From assembly GCF_900120165.1 (NCBI RefSeq), contig NZ_LT635475.1, positions 62,001-126,000 on the forward strand: 64,000 nucleotides of DNA. The letters are read 5' to 3'. The position numbers and the translations under genes are program-made. This document shows, in pieces, positions 51,624-63,000 of the stretch. Each line of letters begins with the position of its first letter. The stretch's first letter is position 1. The stretch is from Ezakiella massiliensis. Lineage in GTDB: Bacteria; Bacillota; Clostridia; Tissierellales; Peptoniphilaceae. Under the pieces are notes generated by a model. That model saw only the letters and a list, made by a program, of their open reading frames with translations. It searched no databases and was not told the origin of the DNA.

Positions 51624-52662
51624 TATTATTTTTATGATTATAGTTATAATTACTTCTGCATTTTTATTGGCTTGCCAAGGGCAAGACCAAGGAAAAGATG
51701 AAAAAGAACTTGTAATTTATAACTGGGGCGACTATATGGACCCCGCACTTATAGAAAAATTTGAAAAGCAAGAGGGCATAAGAGTTATTTACAATGAATA
51801 TGCCACTAACGAAGACTTGTTTGTAAAATTAAAAAATTCCAACGAGCAGATCGATCTTATAATTCCATCAGATTATATGCTTGAGAGACTTATAAAAGAG
51901 GATTTAATACAAAAGATAAATAAGAACAATATTAAAAATCTAAAAAATGTAAATCCAATTTTTATAAATCAAGAGTGCAATCCAAACGGGGACTATGGCG
52001 TTCCTTATCTCTGGCAAACAGTAGGGATTATATACAATTCTGAAAAATATCCGGACGGCCTCTATGCATGGGCAGACTTGTGGAATGAAAAATATGATAA
52101 GGATATGGTTCTCTACAATGCTCAAAGGGATGTCTTGACAATAGCCTTAAAAAAGCTGGGCTATTCTATTAACACTGATAATATTTCAGAGTTGAAGGAA
52201 GCAGAAGAAGAACTCTTGAAGCAAAAAGAGATTAATTATGCTTACCTTGGAGACGAAATCAAGGACGTACTTGTAAATGAAGACGCTGGCATAGGCGTTG
52301 TTTACTCTGGTGATGCTGGTATTATTATGAGCCAAAATAGCAAATTTAAATTTGTTATTCCAAAGGAAGGCTCAAATATGGCCATTGACTTTATGGCAAT
52401 TCCCAAAAATGCTGAACACAAGGAAATAGCAGAAAAATTTATTGATTTCATGCTCCAAGAAGAAAACGCACTTCAAAACACAGAATATCTTATGTACAAC
52501 ACGCCTATTGACAGCGTCAAGGAAAAGCTGCCAAAAGAGATATTGGCCTATGACTTATATCCATCTGAAGATGAGTTAAAGAGGCTCACGGTTTACAAGG
52601 ATATGAGCAAGTACAACAAAATTTACGACCAAATTTGGACAGAAATAACTTCTGGCTTATAA
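51601..52662 (+). CDS. potD: Spermidine/putrescine-binding lipoprotein PotD, first copy
   Basis: This 353-residue polyamine-binding lipoprotein starts at TTG 51601, with AAAGGAG upstream inside potC. The lipobox is AFLLAC (Cys about residue 25). The mature part shows LVIYNWGDYMDP, DLIIPSDYMLERL, GVPYLWQTVGIIYN and GVVYSGDAGII, the polyamine pocket segments of the PotD/PotF family. It delivers polyamines to PotBC. Confidence 0.93.
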   Translation: MEKLRKTNIIFMIIVIITSAFLLACQGQDQGKDEKELVIYNWGDYMDPALIEKFEKQEGIRVIYNEYATNEDLFVKLKNSNEQIDLIIPSDYMLERLIKEDLIQKINKNNIKNLKNVNPIFINQECNPNGDYGVPYLWQTVGIIYNSEKYPDGLYAWADLWNEKYDKDMVLYNAQRDVLTIALKKLGYSINTDNISELKEAEEELLKQKEINYAYLGDEIKDVLVNEDAGIGVVYSGDAGIIMSQNSKFKFVIPKEGSNMAIDFMAIPKNAEHKEIAEKFIDFMLQEENALQNTEYLMYNTPIDSVKEKLPKEILAYDLYPSEDELKRLTVYKDMSKYNKIYDQIWTEITSGL

Positions 52663-52691
52663 AGAGTCATTTATAAAAAAAGGGGGGTAAA

Positions 52692-53729
52692 TTGAAAAGA
52701 ATATTAAGAGTAATTTTAATTGCAATATTAACTTTATTTGTCCTAAGCGGATGCTCGTCTTCTAAAGAAAAGCTATATGTTTTTAATGTTGGAGACTATA
52801 TGGATATGGATCTTATTAAAGAGTTTGAAGAAGAGTTTGATTGCAGGGTTATTTATGAAGAATTCGCTTCAAATGAGGACCTTTTTGTAAAGATAAAAAC
52901 ATCCAAACAAGCTTATGATGTAATTTTCCCATCAGACTATATGGTTGAACGCCTTGTAAGCCAAGACTTGGTTCAAAAGCTTGATAAGGACAAAATTGAA
53001 AATTATAAATATATTGACGATTATTATTTGAACAGAGATTTTGATCCAAACAACGATTTCTCACTTCCATACATGGCAGGGACTGTTGGCATAGTCTACA
53101 ATGCAGAAAAATATCCTGAAGGGATTCATAAATGGGCCGACCTGTGGGACGAAAAGTATGAAAGGGATGTTGTCCTTTATTATTCTCAAAGAGACGTGCT
53201 CATGGTTGCCTTAAAAAAACTCGGCTATAGTATGAACACACAAAACCCTGATGAACTTGAAGCAGCAAAAACAGAGCTTATTATGCAAAAGCCATTGATA
53301 TATGGGTATTTAGGCGATGAAATAAAAGACATATTGGTTGCAGAAGACGCCAATATCGGAGTTGTATATTCAGGTGATGCTGGAATTATAACATCACTCA
53401 ATGATGATTTTAAATACTCCATCCCAAAAGAGGGGACTAATCTGTGGATAGACTTAATGGCGATTCCAAAGAGCGCTCAGAATCCAGAACTTGCTTATGA
53501 GTTTATAAACTTTTTATTAAGACCTGATATTCAAGCTAGAAACGCAGAGTATCTTCAATATTCAACAATTTCATCAGAGGCCAAGAAGATGCTTCCAGAT
53601 GAAATTAAAAATAATCCAGCCCTATATCCACCAGAAGAAGATCTAAAGAACACTGAAGTTTTCACAGATCCAACTGATGTTATCGAACTATACGATAGGA
53701 TTTGGACTGAGGTTTTATCTGGCCTATAA
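52692..53729 (+). CDS. Spermidine/putrescine-binding lipoprotein PotD, second copy
   Basis: This 345-residue paralogue of the preceding gene lies 29 bases downstream. It starts at TTG behind a GGGGGG-rich site; the lipobox is VLSGC (Cys about residue 21). It is collinear with the first copy (VFNVGDYMDMDLI, DVIFPSDYMVERLV, SLPYMAGTVGIVYN, GVVYSGDAGIITS, IWTEVLSGL) but clearly diverged: NWGDYMDP has become NVGDYMDM, so the Trp near the pocket is lost. Both copies end the same way and probably share the PotABC core with different ligand preference. Confidence 0.9.
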   Translation: MKRILRVILIAILTLFVLSGCSSSKEKLYVFNVGDYMDMDLIKEFEEEFDCRVIYEEFASNEDLFVKIKTSKQAYDVIFPSDYMVERLVSQDLVQKLDKDKIENYKYIDDYYLNRDFDPNNDFSLPYMAGTVGIVYNAEKYPEGIHKWADLWDEKYERDVVLYYSQRDVLMVALKKLGYSMNTQNPDELEAAKTELIMQKPLIYGYLGDEIKDILVAEDANIGVVYSGDAGIITSLNDDFKYSIPKEGTNLWIDLMAIPKSAQNPELAYEFINFLLRPDIQARNAEYLQYSTISSEAKKMLPDEIKNNPALYPPEEDLKNTEVFTDPTDVIELYDRIWTEVLSGL

Positions 53730-53737
53730 TTATTATT

Positions 53738-53766
53738 GACCGCTTTTATTTGCGGTCTTTTTTTAT
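53738..53766 (+). terminator. Terminator of the pot operon
   Basis: GACCGC pairs with GCGGTC around a TTTTATTT loop, followed by T8. Confidence 0.92.
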
Positions 53767-53837
53767 AATATATTGATGATAGAATTAATTTGTGGCTTTA
53801 ATTTTTATAAAACAATTCCAAATCCAATGATGATTAA

Positions 53838-53875
53838 CACACGCATTTGTGTTTTTTTATATACACATGGGTATA
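53838..53875 (+). promoter_or_regulatory. Hairpin region ahead of ftsH
   Basis: AACAC...GTGTT followed by T7 looks like a weak terminator. The same GTGT can pair instead with ACAC a few bases downstream. It could be a residual terminator or an attenuator in the ftsH leader. Confidence 0.4.
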
Positions 53876-53909
53876 AATAATCAGAAAATCAAGACGAAGA
53901 GGTGATTAA

Positions 53910-55724
53910 ATGTTTAAGGATAAAAAACCTTTATATATTTATTATAGTATAGTTATCGCACTAATGCTTATTTTTAATTTAGTCCTCCTTCCATATATGC
54001 AAACAAAAAAAGTGGAAGAAGTTGGTTATTCAGAATTTTTAACCATGCTTGAAGAGGATAAAATTAAAAAGGTAGAAGTTCAAGATAGACAAATACTATT
54101 CACAACACTAAATGAAAAGAATGAAGAAGTTATTTATAAAACCGGACCTTTTAGAAATAATGAATTAGCCAAGATGTTACAAGATAAGGGAGTGGAATTT
54201 GGCAGCCCAATAATTCCAGAGCCAGGAATTCTTGCTAGCATTTTAAGTTGGGTACTTCCACTTGTATTATTTATTTTTGTTGGTCAGTTACTTAGCAGGC
54301 AAATGCTAAAATCAATGGGCGGCGGTCGCGGCACAATGAGTTTTGGCAAATCAAATGCAAAAGTTTATGTAAAAGCTGAGACAGGTAAAACCTTTGCAGA
54401 TGTTGCTGGTCAAGATGAAGCCAAAGAAGCCTTGAAGGAAATAGTTAGCTTCCTTCACAATCCAGCCAAGTATGCAAGCATCGGTGCAACTATGCCTAAG
54501 GGTGCACTTTTGGTTGGCCCTCCAGGAACAGGTAAGACCTTGCTTGCTCAAGCTGTTGCCGGAGAAGCAAATGTACCCTTCTTCTCTATATCTGGCTCGG
54601 AATTTGTAGAGATGTTTGTCGGTATGGGTGCAGCCAAGGTTAGAGACTTATTTAGACAGGCAAATGAAAAAGCACCTTGCATTGTTTTCATCGACGAAAT
54701 AGATACAATTGGTAAGAGACGTGATGGAAACTACGGCGGAAATGATGAAAGAGAGCAAACTCTTAACCAACTTTTATCTGAAATGGATGGCTTTGATGGT
54801 CGCAAGGGTGTAGTTATATTAGCTGCAACCAACAGACCAGAAACACTGGATCCAGCCTTATTAAGACCGGGCAGATTTGACAGAAGAATTCCTGTTGAAT
54901 TACCAGATTTAAACGGCAGAATTGCAATTTTAAAAGTTCACGCAAGAAAAGTTCGCACTGAAGACAATATTGACTTTAAAACTCTGGGTCTATCCACAGC
55001 TGGGGCCAGCGGCGCTGACCTTGCAAATATGATTAATGAAGGCGCCTTAAATGCAGTAAGGGCTGGCAGGCAGTTTGTAACTCAAAAGGATATTGAAGAT
55101 GCGATTGATGTAGTAATAGCTGGATACGAACGCAAGTCTATGATCGTTAGCCCAGAAGAAAAACGCATTATATCCTACCACGAAATTGGTCACGCTGTTG
55201 TAGCTGCTGCTCAAACTCACTCGGCCCCCGTTCACAAGATTACAATTATTCCTAGAACATCTGGAGCTCTCGGCTATACAATGCAAGTCGAAAAAGAAGA
55301 AAAGTTTTTGAAATCTGACAAGGAAATCTTTAACGATATGGCGACACTTTGTGGTGGCCGTGCAGCAGAAGAATTGATATTTAACACCAGAACCACAGGT
55401 GCGTCAAACGATATCGAGAGAGTAACAAATCTCGCTCGTAATATGATAGCAACCTATGGTATGACAGATGAATTTGATATGGCCGGATTTACTACCATGC
55501 AAAACCAATACTTGGGTGGCAATAGGACAATAGATGCTAGTGAACAAACCATCAGACAAATTGACGAAGCAACCATTGCCTTGGTAAAAAAAGCCCATGA
55601 AACAGCCATAAATATTTTAAAAGACAATATGGAAGCCATGCATGCAACTGCAGAATTCCTGCTTGAAAAAGAAACAATAACCGGCGATGAATTCATGGAA
55701 ATTTTCAACAGGTACCAAGCATGA
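53910..55724 (+). CDS. ftsH: ATP-dependent zinc metalloprotease FtsH
   Basis: This 604-residue membrane protease has two N-terminal membrane segments (about 8-27 and 105-128) flanking a small outside domain. The AAA domain has Walker A GPPGTGKT (about 207-214), Walker B FIDEID and the SRH with [19 protein letters not shown]. The M41 protease domain has the zinc site HEIGHA near residue 425. It degrades misfolded membrane proteins and some regulators. Its length is slightly below the usual 610-650 residues because the tail is short. It overlaps the next gene by 4 bases. Confidence 0.96.
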   Translation: MFKDKKPLYIYYSIVIALMLIFNLVLLPYMQTKKVEEVGYSEFLTMLEEDKIKKVEVQDRQILFTTLNEKNEEVIYKTGPFRNNELAKMLQDKGVEFGSPIIPEPGILASILSWVLPLVLFIFVGQLLSRQMLKSMGGGRGTMSFGKSNAKVYVKAETGKTFADVAGQDEAKEALKEIVSFLHNPAKYASIGATMPKGALLVGPPGTGKTLLAQAVAGEANVPFFSISGSEFVEMFVGMGAAKVRDLFRQANEKAPCIVFIDEIDTIGKRRDGNYGGNDEREQTLNQLLSEMDGFDGRKGVVILAATNRPETLDPALLRPGRFDRRIPVELPDLNGRIAILKVHARKVRTEDNIDFKTLGLSTAGASGADLANMINEGALNAVRAGRQFVTQKDIEDAIDVVIAGYERKSMIVSPEEKRIISYHEIGHAVVAAAQTHSAPVHKITIIPRTSGALGYTMQVEKEEKFLKSDKEIFNDMATLCGGRAAEELIFNTRTTGASNDIERVTNLARNMIATYGMTDEFDMAGFTTMQNQYLGGNRTIDASEQTIRQIDEATIALVKKAHETAINILKDNMEAMHATAEFLLEKETITGDEFMEIFNRYQA

Positions 55725-56266
55725 TTTATATAGCCAGACATGGTGAAACAGATTACAATAAAATAGGCCGCCTCCAAGGACAAAGGGATATAGCCCTTAA
55801 CGAAGTAGGTAGAGCCCAGGCTCTTGAGCTCAGAGAAAGACTCAAGGGCCTTTCTTTTGACGAAATATATTCATCAGATTTAAAAAGAGCTTTTGAAACT
55901 GCATCCATAGTTGCAAATGGCAAGGCGGTTATCCAAGACCCCCGTCTAAGAGAAATCTGCCTAGGGTCTTGGGAGGGCAAAACCTATGAATATCTTCTAG
56001 CAAATGACCCCAGATACGAAATATTCTTTAACGATCCCAGTACGATCACAGGAGCAGACCACGAACCTTATTTAGATGTAATAAAGCGAACGGACGAATT
56101 TTTTGCTTCCTTGGACACAAGCAAGAATATTTTGGTAATCACCCATGGCTTTGTAATTTATAATTATTTTATGAAACTAATACCAGACATAAAACCCATA
56201 GGCAATTGTGAAATATTAAAATATGATAGGGATAAAAATATTATTTTAAGAGAAGAAAATAAATAA
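55721..56266 (+). CDS. Histidine phosphatase family protein (phosphoglycerate mutase-like)
   Basis: This 181-residue protein has the catalytic RHGET at residues 5-9, the GRLQGQRDIALNEVGRAQA loop, SSDLKRAFETA, EICLGSWEG and the second catalytic His in VITHGF. The length and motifs fit the small CobC/GpmB-like branch, whose substrates vary. A specific substrate cannot be named. Translation is coupled to ftsH (ATGA overlap). Confidence 0.88.
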   Translation: MIYIARHGETDYNKIGRLQGQRDIALNEVGRAQALELRERLKGLSFDEIYSSDLKRAFETASIVANGKAVIQDPRLREICLGSWEGKTYEYLLANDPRYEIFFNDPSTITGADHEPYLDVIKRTDEFFASLDTSKNILVITHGFVIYNYFMKLIPDIKPIGNCEILKYDRDKNIILREENK

Positions 56267-56273
56267 AAATAAT

Positions 56274-56301
56274 TTGATTTTCGAATTAAATAGGGTATAA
56301 T
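56274..56301 (+). promoter_or_regulatory. Promoter of the aminopeptidase P gene
   Basis: TTGATT (56274-56279) and TATAAT (56296-56301) are 16 bases apart. Confidence 0.7.
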
Positions 56302-56320
56302 ATAAAGCAGGAGGTTTGTT

Positions 56321-58105
56321 ATGAATTCTATTGAAAAATTATCTAAGCTAAGAGAGCTTATGAAGAGAGATGGAATTGATTATTTTGTAATTCCTACTAG
56401 TGATCCGCACATGAGTGAGTATGTTCTTGAAAGGTTTAAGTCAAGAGTGTATTTGACAAATTTCACGGGTTCAGCTGGCTATGCTATTGTAAGTCAAAAT
56501 GAAGCTTTGCTTTGGGCTGATGGTCGTTACCATGTTCAAGCCGCAAATGAAATAAAGGATACTCCATTTAAACTTATGAAATGGGGACTTGAAGGTGTTG
56601 ATACTTGGCAAGAATGGCTAGATAAAAATGTCAAAAAAGGCGATATAGTTGGTTTTAATGGCTATATTACATCTGAGGGCCTGTGCGAAGAAATAAAAGA
56701 TTTGCTTGGTGACAGGGCTGAATTTAAATACGACAAGGATTTGGTTGGTGAATTTTGGGAGGATAGACCTGAACTGCCAAAGGGCAAGGCCTTTATCTTA
56801 GATGAAGAATTTACCGGCGAATCACCAATGAAGAAGCTTGAAAAGATTAGAGAGGATATGAAAAAGGCTGGGGCAAATTATATGTTTATATCCACACTTG
56901 ATGATATTGCATATACTTTGAACTTGAGGGGGCACGATGACAACTTCACTCCTTATGTAGTTTCATATCTTATTATCGATAAACACAATGCAACTTTATA
57001 TGTTAATGATTTTAAATTAGATCAAACTGTAAAGGGTTACTTGCAAAAGAATGGAATTAAGTTTAGAGATTATGATGCTATAACAGATGATCTAAGACAC
57101 TTCAAAGAAAATGACTATGTATGGATTAATTCTGGAAAGATTTCAAGTCTTCACTATAAGATTTTAAATGAAAATACAAATATTATAGACAAGGCTCTGC
57201 CAACAACTATGATGAAGGCTGTTAAAAATGATGTAGAAATCTCCAACACAAAGAAGGCTCACATCATTGACGGGGCAGCTCTAACCAGGTATTTATTCTG
57301 GATGAAAAACAATGCTGGCAAGGTTGAATTAAACGAATACACTGCCCAAGAAAAACTGCACGAATTTAGGGCTGAGGGCGAAAGCTTTATTTCAGAATCA
57401 TTCGGAACGATTTCCGCTTACAAGGGCAACGCTGCCATGGCTCACTATTCTGCAAATGAACACAAGCATGCAGATATTACAAACGATGGTATTTATCTGG
57501 TTGACTCTGGCGGACAATATTACGAAGGTACAACAGATGTTACTAGGACAATTACACTTGGCAATCCAACAGAAGAAGAAATTCGCGATTATACATTGAC
57601 TTTGATTGGTCATATTAATTTATATATGGCTAAGTTCTTGAAGGGAACTTGTGGCTGCCATTTGGATGTGCTTGCCAGAGGCAGAATGTGGGAAGAGGGC
57701 ATTGACTTTAAACACGGAACTGGCCACGGTGTAGGCTTTGTACTGGGCGTTCACGAAGGTCCAATGAGCATATCAAGAGCTCTTATAAATGTTCCTTTAC
57801 AACCTGGTATGGTTATTTCAAACGAGCCAGGTATATATCGTGAAAACAAACATGGTATTAGAATTGAAAACCTAATTACAGTTACTGAATTTAAGTCAAC
57901 TGAATTTGGTAGCTTCTATCAATTTGAAAACCTAACTTATACTCCTTATGATAAGGACTTGATTGATGTAAATCTCTTAAACGAAGACCAAATCAAATAT
58001 ATCAACGACTATCACAAGGCTTGTTATGACAAGTTGATTTCAGGTATGAAAACTGACGAGGAAAAGCAAATGCTTAAGGAAGCATGTAGTCCACTTGAAG
58101 TTTGA
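56321..58105 (+). CDS. Xaa-Pro aminopeptidase (aminopeptidase P, three-domain form)
   Basis: This 594-residue M24B peptidase has two creatinase-like N-terminal domains (1-160 and 160-310) and the pita-bread catalytic domain. Metal ligands are in YLVDSGGQYYEGTTDVTRT (two Asp), HGTGHGVGFVLGVHEGP (His) and SNEPGIY and GIRIENL (two Glu). A C-terminal helical tail follows, as in the long eukaryote-like form. It is cytoplasmic, without a signal peptide. It removes the residue before Pro from peptides, fitting peptide use. Confidence 0.95.
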   Translation: MNSIEKLSKLRELMKRDGIDYFVIPTSDPHMSEYVLERFKSRVYLTNFTGSAGYAIVSQNEALLWADGRYHVQAANEIKDTPFKLMKWGLEGVDTWQEWLDKNVKKGDIVGFNGYITSEGLCEEIKDLLGDRAEFKYDKDLVGEFWEDRPELPKGKAFILDEEFTGESPMKKLEKIREDMKKAGANYMFISTLDDIAYTLNLRGHDDNFTPYVVSYLIIDKHNATLYVNDFKLDQTVKGYLQKNGIKFRDYDAITDDLRHFKENDYVWINSGKISSLHYKILNENTNIIDKALPTTMMKAVKNDVEISNTKKAHIIDGAALTRYLFWMKNNAGKVELNEYTAQEKLHEFRAEGESFISESFGTISAYKGNAAMAHYSANEHKHADITNDGIYLVDSGGQYYEGTTDVTRTITLGNPTEEEIRDYTLTLIGHINLYMAKFLKGTCGCHLDVLARGRMWEEGIDFKHGTGHGVGFVLGVHEGPMSISRALINVPLQPGMVISNEPGIYRENKHGIRIENLITVTEFKSTEFGSFYQFENLTYTPYDKDLIDVNLLNEDQIKYINDYHKACYDKLISGMKTDEEKQMLKEACSPLEV

Positions 58106-59912
58106 TATTAAAGAAGAATTAAAAAAACTCCCGGCCAAACCGGGAGTTTATATTATGAAGGATAAGGCTGACAACATTATCTATGTGGGCAAGGCTAAGA
58201 GTCTGAAAAACAGGGTAAGATCTTACTTTCAATCAGGCAATAAGGCTATGAAGGTGGAGGCAATGGTAAAAAACATTGACCACTTTGAATATATTATTGT
58301 CGATAGTGAGGTTGAGAGCCTGATTTTAGAGAGTAATTTAATTAAGACTCATGCGCCTAAATACAATATCCTGCTTAGGGATGACAAGTCTTATCCTTAT
58401 ATAAAAATTACAAATGAAGATTATCCAAGGATTATCAAAACTCGTGAGCTAAAAAACGACGGGGGCAGGTACTACGGTCCATTTCCAAACGCTTATGCAG
58501 TTAATATTGCTGTGGAAAAGTGGGAAGACATGTATAAGCTCCGCAGGAGAAACAAAAATATAGAGAAAATTTCTGAGCCTTGCTTGAATTATTATATACA
58601 CAAATGCGATGCCCCGTGTGCTAGGTTTATTAGCGTGGAAGATTATGCAAAAAAACTGGTTGAGCCTATAGACTTTTTGGAAGGCCGCAACAAAAAGGTA
58701 ATTGAAAGATTAGAAGACCAGATGCTTGCCTATGCCAAAGAAATGGAATATGAAAAGGCAGCTGAGATAAAATATGCCATTGAGCAGATGAGCTTTTTGA
58801 AAGAAGAGCAAAAGATCACCAAACCCTTGGGAGATTCGGCTGATTATATTGCCTATGCAAAATCAAATGATATATTCCTAGTCGAAGTTTTCTTTAAAAG
58901 GGACGGAAAGATGATTGGCAAGGATAATTTTGTCCTTAATAATATTTCAGAAAATGAACATCAGATGATGGAAGAATTTATTAAGCAGTATTATGTAAAT
59001 ATTGCCAATCCGCCATCAGAATTATTAGTTGAAATTGAGCCGGATAATATTGATCTCTTGGAAAAAGCTTTGAAAGGAAAGGGGACATTGTCGACAAAAA
59101 TTTCTGTGCCAAAGCGTGGGGAGAAACGTAATACGATTATGATGGTCAAGAAAAATGCCATGGAAGAGCTTGCCAAGCACAAAAGCAGGCTCTTGCAAAG
59201 GACCAAAACCAACGAGAGGGCGCTTTTAAATCTGGCTGAAATTATCGGCACGGGTGAATACCCATCTATAATTGAGTCCTTCGATATTTCTCACATACAA
59301 GGGACGGATGCGGTTGGCGCCATGGTCGTATTTATTGAGGGAAATCCAAATCGTAACGGCTACAGGAGATTTAAAATAAAAAATAAAAACACTGGAGATG
59401 ACTTGGCCAGTATGCGAGAGGTTTTAACGCGCAGGTACAAGAGGCTAGTGGAAGGTTCCAGAGGTTTTAATGAGGCGCCTGATTTAATAATGATGGACGG
59501 TGGCCAGACGCAAATAAATGTTTGCAAGGAGGTTCTGGAAAGTCTTGAACTAGATATACCTGTGATGGGAATGGTCAAAGACGACTTTCATAAGTCAAGG
59601 GCAATTCTATACGAAGGCGAAGAGTATGAACTTAAAAACTACAGGGACCTATATACTTTTGTAAGCACTTTACAAAACGAAGTCCATAGGTTTGCTATTT
59701 CTTACCACAAGTCTTTGAGGGGGAAGACTATGATTAAATCAAGGCTTGATGGAATTAAAGGCATTGGACCAAAAAGAAAAAAAGTCCTCATGGAAAAGTA
59801 TGGGAGCATAGAGAAAATTAAAAACGCAGATGTGGAGGAATTAAGTTCTCTACCTGGTATGAATACCAATGCAGCTCTAAGTGTAAAAGAGGAATTGGCT
59901 AAGTACGATTAA
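58095..59912 (+). CDS. uvrC: Excinuclease ABC subunit C
   Basis: This 605-residue UvrC starts at TTG 58095 inside the end of the peptidase gene, with AAGGAAG about 14 bases upstream. The N-terminal GIY-YIG nuclease (KPGVYIMKDKADNIIYVGKAKSL) makes the 3' cut. There is a UVR motif (ERLEDQMLAYAKEMEYEKAAEIK), an RNase H-like domain (IESFDISHIQGTDAVGAMV, DLIMMDGG) for the 5' cut, and a C-terminal helix-hairpin-helix pair. It performs nucleotide excision repair. The Cys-rich insert (EPCLNYYIHKCDAPCARF) is of the iron-sulfur type found in many UvrC proteins. Confidence 0.96.
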   Translation: MKFDIKEELKKLPAKPGVYIMKDKADNIIYVGKAKSLKNRVRSYFQSGNKAMKVEAMVKNIDHFEYIIVDSEVESLILESNLIKTHAPKYNILLRDDKSYPYIKITNEDYPRIIKTRELKNDGGRYYGPFPNAYAVNIAVEKWEDMYKLRRRNKNIEKISEPCLNYYIHKCDAPCARFISVEDYAKKLVEPIDFLEGRNKKVIERLEDQMLAYAKEMEYEKAAEIKYAIEQMSFLKEEQKITKPLGDSADYIAYAKSNDIFLVEVFFKRDGKMIGKDNFVLNNISENEHQMMEEFIKQYYVNIANPPSELLVEIEPDNIDLLEKALKGKGTLSTKISVPKRGEKRNTIMMVKKNAMEELAKHKSRLLQRTKTNERALLNLAEIIGTGEYPSIIESFDISHIQGTDAVGAMVVFIEGNPNRNGYRRFKIKNKNTGDDLASMREVLTRRYKRLVEGSRGFNEAPDLIMMDGGQTQINVCKEVLESLELDIPVMGMVKDDFHKSRAILYEGEEYELKNYRDLYTFVSTLQNEVHRFAISYHKSLRGKTMIKSRLDGIKGIGPKRKKVLMEKYGSIEKIKNADVEELSSLPGMNTNAALSVKEELAKYD

Positions 59913-59946
59913 AGCTTGATAAATAGATAATATCAAGCTTTTTTTG
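59911..59946 (+). terminator. uvrC terminator
   Basis: AAAGCTTGATA/TATCAAGCTTT (11 bp), followed by T residues. The stem starts within the stop codon. Confidence 0.92.
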
Positions 59947-59971
59947 TGGTCGGGCTCGTGATTTGAATCAC

Positions 59972-60001
59972 TTGACAAAATACAGCATATGGTATAATAT
60001 T
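59972..60001 (+). promoter_or_regulatory. nifJ promoter
   Basis: TTGACA (59972-59977) has TATAAT at 59993-59998 (15 bases) overlapping TAATAT at 59996-60001 (18 bases). Either can serve as the -10. Confidence 0.65.
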
Positions 60002-60027
60002 AAGACATAATGAATTAGGAGGTAATT

Positions 60028-63000
60028 ATGACTAAACATTTTAAAACGATGGATGGTAATACCGCTGCCGCTCACGTAAGTTACGCATTTACAGAAGTCG
60101 CAGCCATTTATCCTATCACACCATCTTCAAACATGGCCGAAGTTACAGATGAATGGGCTTCACAAGGAAGACTAAATCTATTCGGACAAAAAGTACTGGT
60201 AAAAGAATTACAATCAGAAGCAGGTGCTGCTGGAGCTGTTCACGGTTCTCTTCAAGCAGGCGCATTAACCACTACATACACAGCAAGCCAAGGTTTGTTG
60301 TTAATGATTCCAAACATGTACAAGATCGCTGGTGAATTATTACCGGCTGTTTTCCATGTTTCTGCTAGAGCTGTTGCGTCACATGCGCTTTCAATTTTTG
60401 GCGACCACTCAGACGTTATGGCTTGCAGACAAACAGGTTTTGCTATGCTAGCTAGTGGTTCTGTTCAAGAAGTTATGGACCTAGGAAGCGTTGCTCACCT
60501 TGCAACAATCAAAGGCAGAGTTCCATTTGTTCACTTCTTCGACGGATTTAGAACAAGCCACGAAATTCAAAGAATCGAAGTTATGGACTACGAAGAATTA
60601 AGAGGTTTAGTTGACTATGATGCAATCAAAGAATTCAGAAACAGATCATTAAATCCAGAAAGACCTGTTACTCGCGGTACTGCTGAAAATCCTGATATTT
60701 TCTTCCAAGCTGCTGAAGCTTCAAACCCATATTATGAAAACATTGTAGAGATTACTAATGATTACATGAAGGAAATTTCAAGAATTACAGGCAGAGATTA
60801 TGCACCATTTAACTATTATGGTGACCCTGAAGCTGAAAGAGTAATCGTTGCTATGGGTTCAGTAACAGATACAATCGAAGAAACTGTTGATTACCTAAAT
60901 GCTAAAGGCGAAAAAGTTGGTGTTATGAAGGTTAGACTTTATAGACCATTCTCAGCTAAATACTTCTTTGACGTTCTACCTAAGACTGTTAAAAAGATTG
61001 CAGTTCTTGATAGAACAAAAGAAAAAGGTGCTGGTGCAGAACCTCTACACCTAGACGTTCTAGAAATTTTCCACGAACATGAATTACAACCTAAGATTGT
61101 TGGTGGTCGTTATGGTCTATCATCAAAAGACACAACCCCATCACAAATTAAAGCTGTTTATGATAACCTATCTTTGGATGAACCAAAAGATAAATTTACA
61201 ATTGGTATCGTAGATGACGTTACACACACAAGCTTAGAAGTAAAAGACATCATAAACACAGAACCAGAAGGAACAATCAAATGCAAATTCTGGGGCTTTG
61301 GATCAGACGGTACTGTTGGTGCTAACAAATCAGCTATCAAGATTATCGGTGATGACTCAGGTCTATATGCTCAAGGTTACTTTGCCTATGACTCAAAGAA
61401 ATCAGGCGGTGTAACAACATCACACTTAAGATTTGGTAAGCAACCAATCAAGAGCACATACTTGATTACACACTCAGACTTTATATCATGCTCAAAGCAA
61501 GCTTATGTTCACAGCTATGACCTACTAGAAGGTCTAAGACCTGGCGGAACATTCTTACTAAACTGCCTATGGGATGATGCAGAACTTGAAGAACATCTTC
61601 CAAACCACATGAAGAGATATATCGCTGAAAACGACATTAACTTCTACACCATCAATGCAACAAAGATTGCTGCAGAAGTTGGTCTAGGCGGAAGAATCAA
61701 CATGGTTATGCAAGCTGCATTCTTCAAATTATCAGAAGTATTACCAGTAGATGAAGCTGTTCGTCACTTAAAAGACGAAATCGTTCACAACTACGGTAAG
61801 AAGGGTGAAGCAATTGTTAACATGAACTTTGAAGCTGTTGATAAGGGTATTGGAGCTCTACACAAGATTGAAGTTCCTGAAAGCTGGAAATCACTAAAAG
61901 ATGACGATAAAAAAGATGACGAATCAAGACCAGAATTCATCAGAAACATTGCAGATGTTATGAACTCAATGAAGGGTGATACTCTTCCTGTTTCAGCATT
62001 CACAGGCAAATATGCGGACGGTACATTTGAAATGGGCACATCAGCTTATGAAAAGAGAGCTATTGCTGTTACAGTTCCAGAATGGAAGATTGAAAATTGT
62101 ATCCAATGTAACCAATGTTCACTAGTTTGTCCACACGCTGCTATCAGACCATTCTTAGTTAGCGAAGAAGAACAAAAGAACATGCCTGAAACATTTGAAA
62201 CAAAGAAAGCAAATGGTAGAGGCTTAGATATTTATCAATACAGAATCCAAGTTTCAGTAATGGATTGTACAGGTTGCGGTAACTGTGCTGACATTTGTCC
62301 TGCTAAGGAAAAAGCACTTGTTATGGAAATGTTTGAAGACCAATATCATCCACAAAAAGAAAACTGGGAATTCGCAATGTCCTTATCTGAAAAGAGAGAC
62401 ATTATGGATAAATACAGCTTGAAGGGCAGCCAATTCAACATGCCATACCTTGAATTCTCAGGAGCATGCGCAGGTTGCGGTGAAACACCATACGCAAAAT
62501 TAATCACACAACTCTATGGTGACCATATGTTAATTGCAAACGCAACAGGTTGTTCATCAATCTGGGGTGGTTCAGCTCCAAGTACTCCATACTGCACAGA
62601 CTGCAATGGAAGAGGACCAGCATGGGCTAACTCATTATTCGAAGACAACGCTGAATACGGCTTTGGTATGCACCTAGGTATCAAGCAAATTAGAAACAAG
62701 ATCCAAGACCTAATGGAAGAATTAATTGAACTCAACGTAAACGATGAGCTAAATGAAATCCTAAAGAACTGGATTGAAAATAGAGAAGACACACCTGCAA
62801 CTAAAGACGCTTATGGTGCATTAGTAACAGGCAAATTCGATCTCAAGGGCGATGCTAAGGCTGAAGAACTATTCAAAGAAATTATGGATAGAAAAGACTA
62901 CCTTATCAAAAAATCTGTATGGATCTTCGGTGGTGACGGCTGGGCATACGACATCGGATTCGGTGGACTTGACCACGTACTAGCAAGTGGTGAAGACGTT

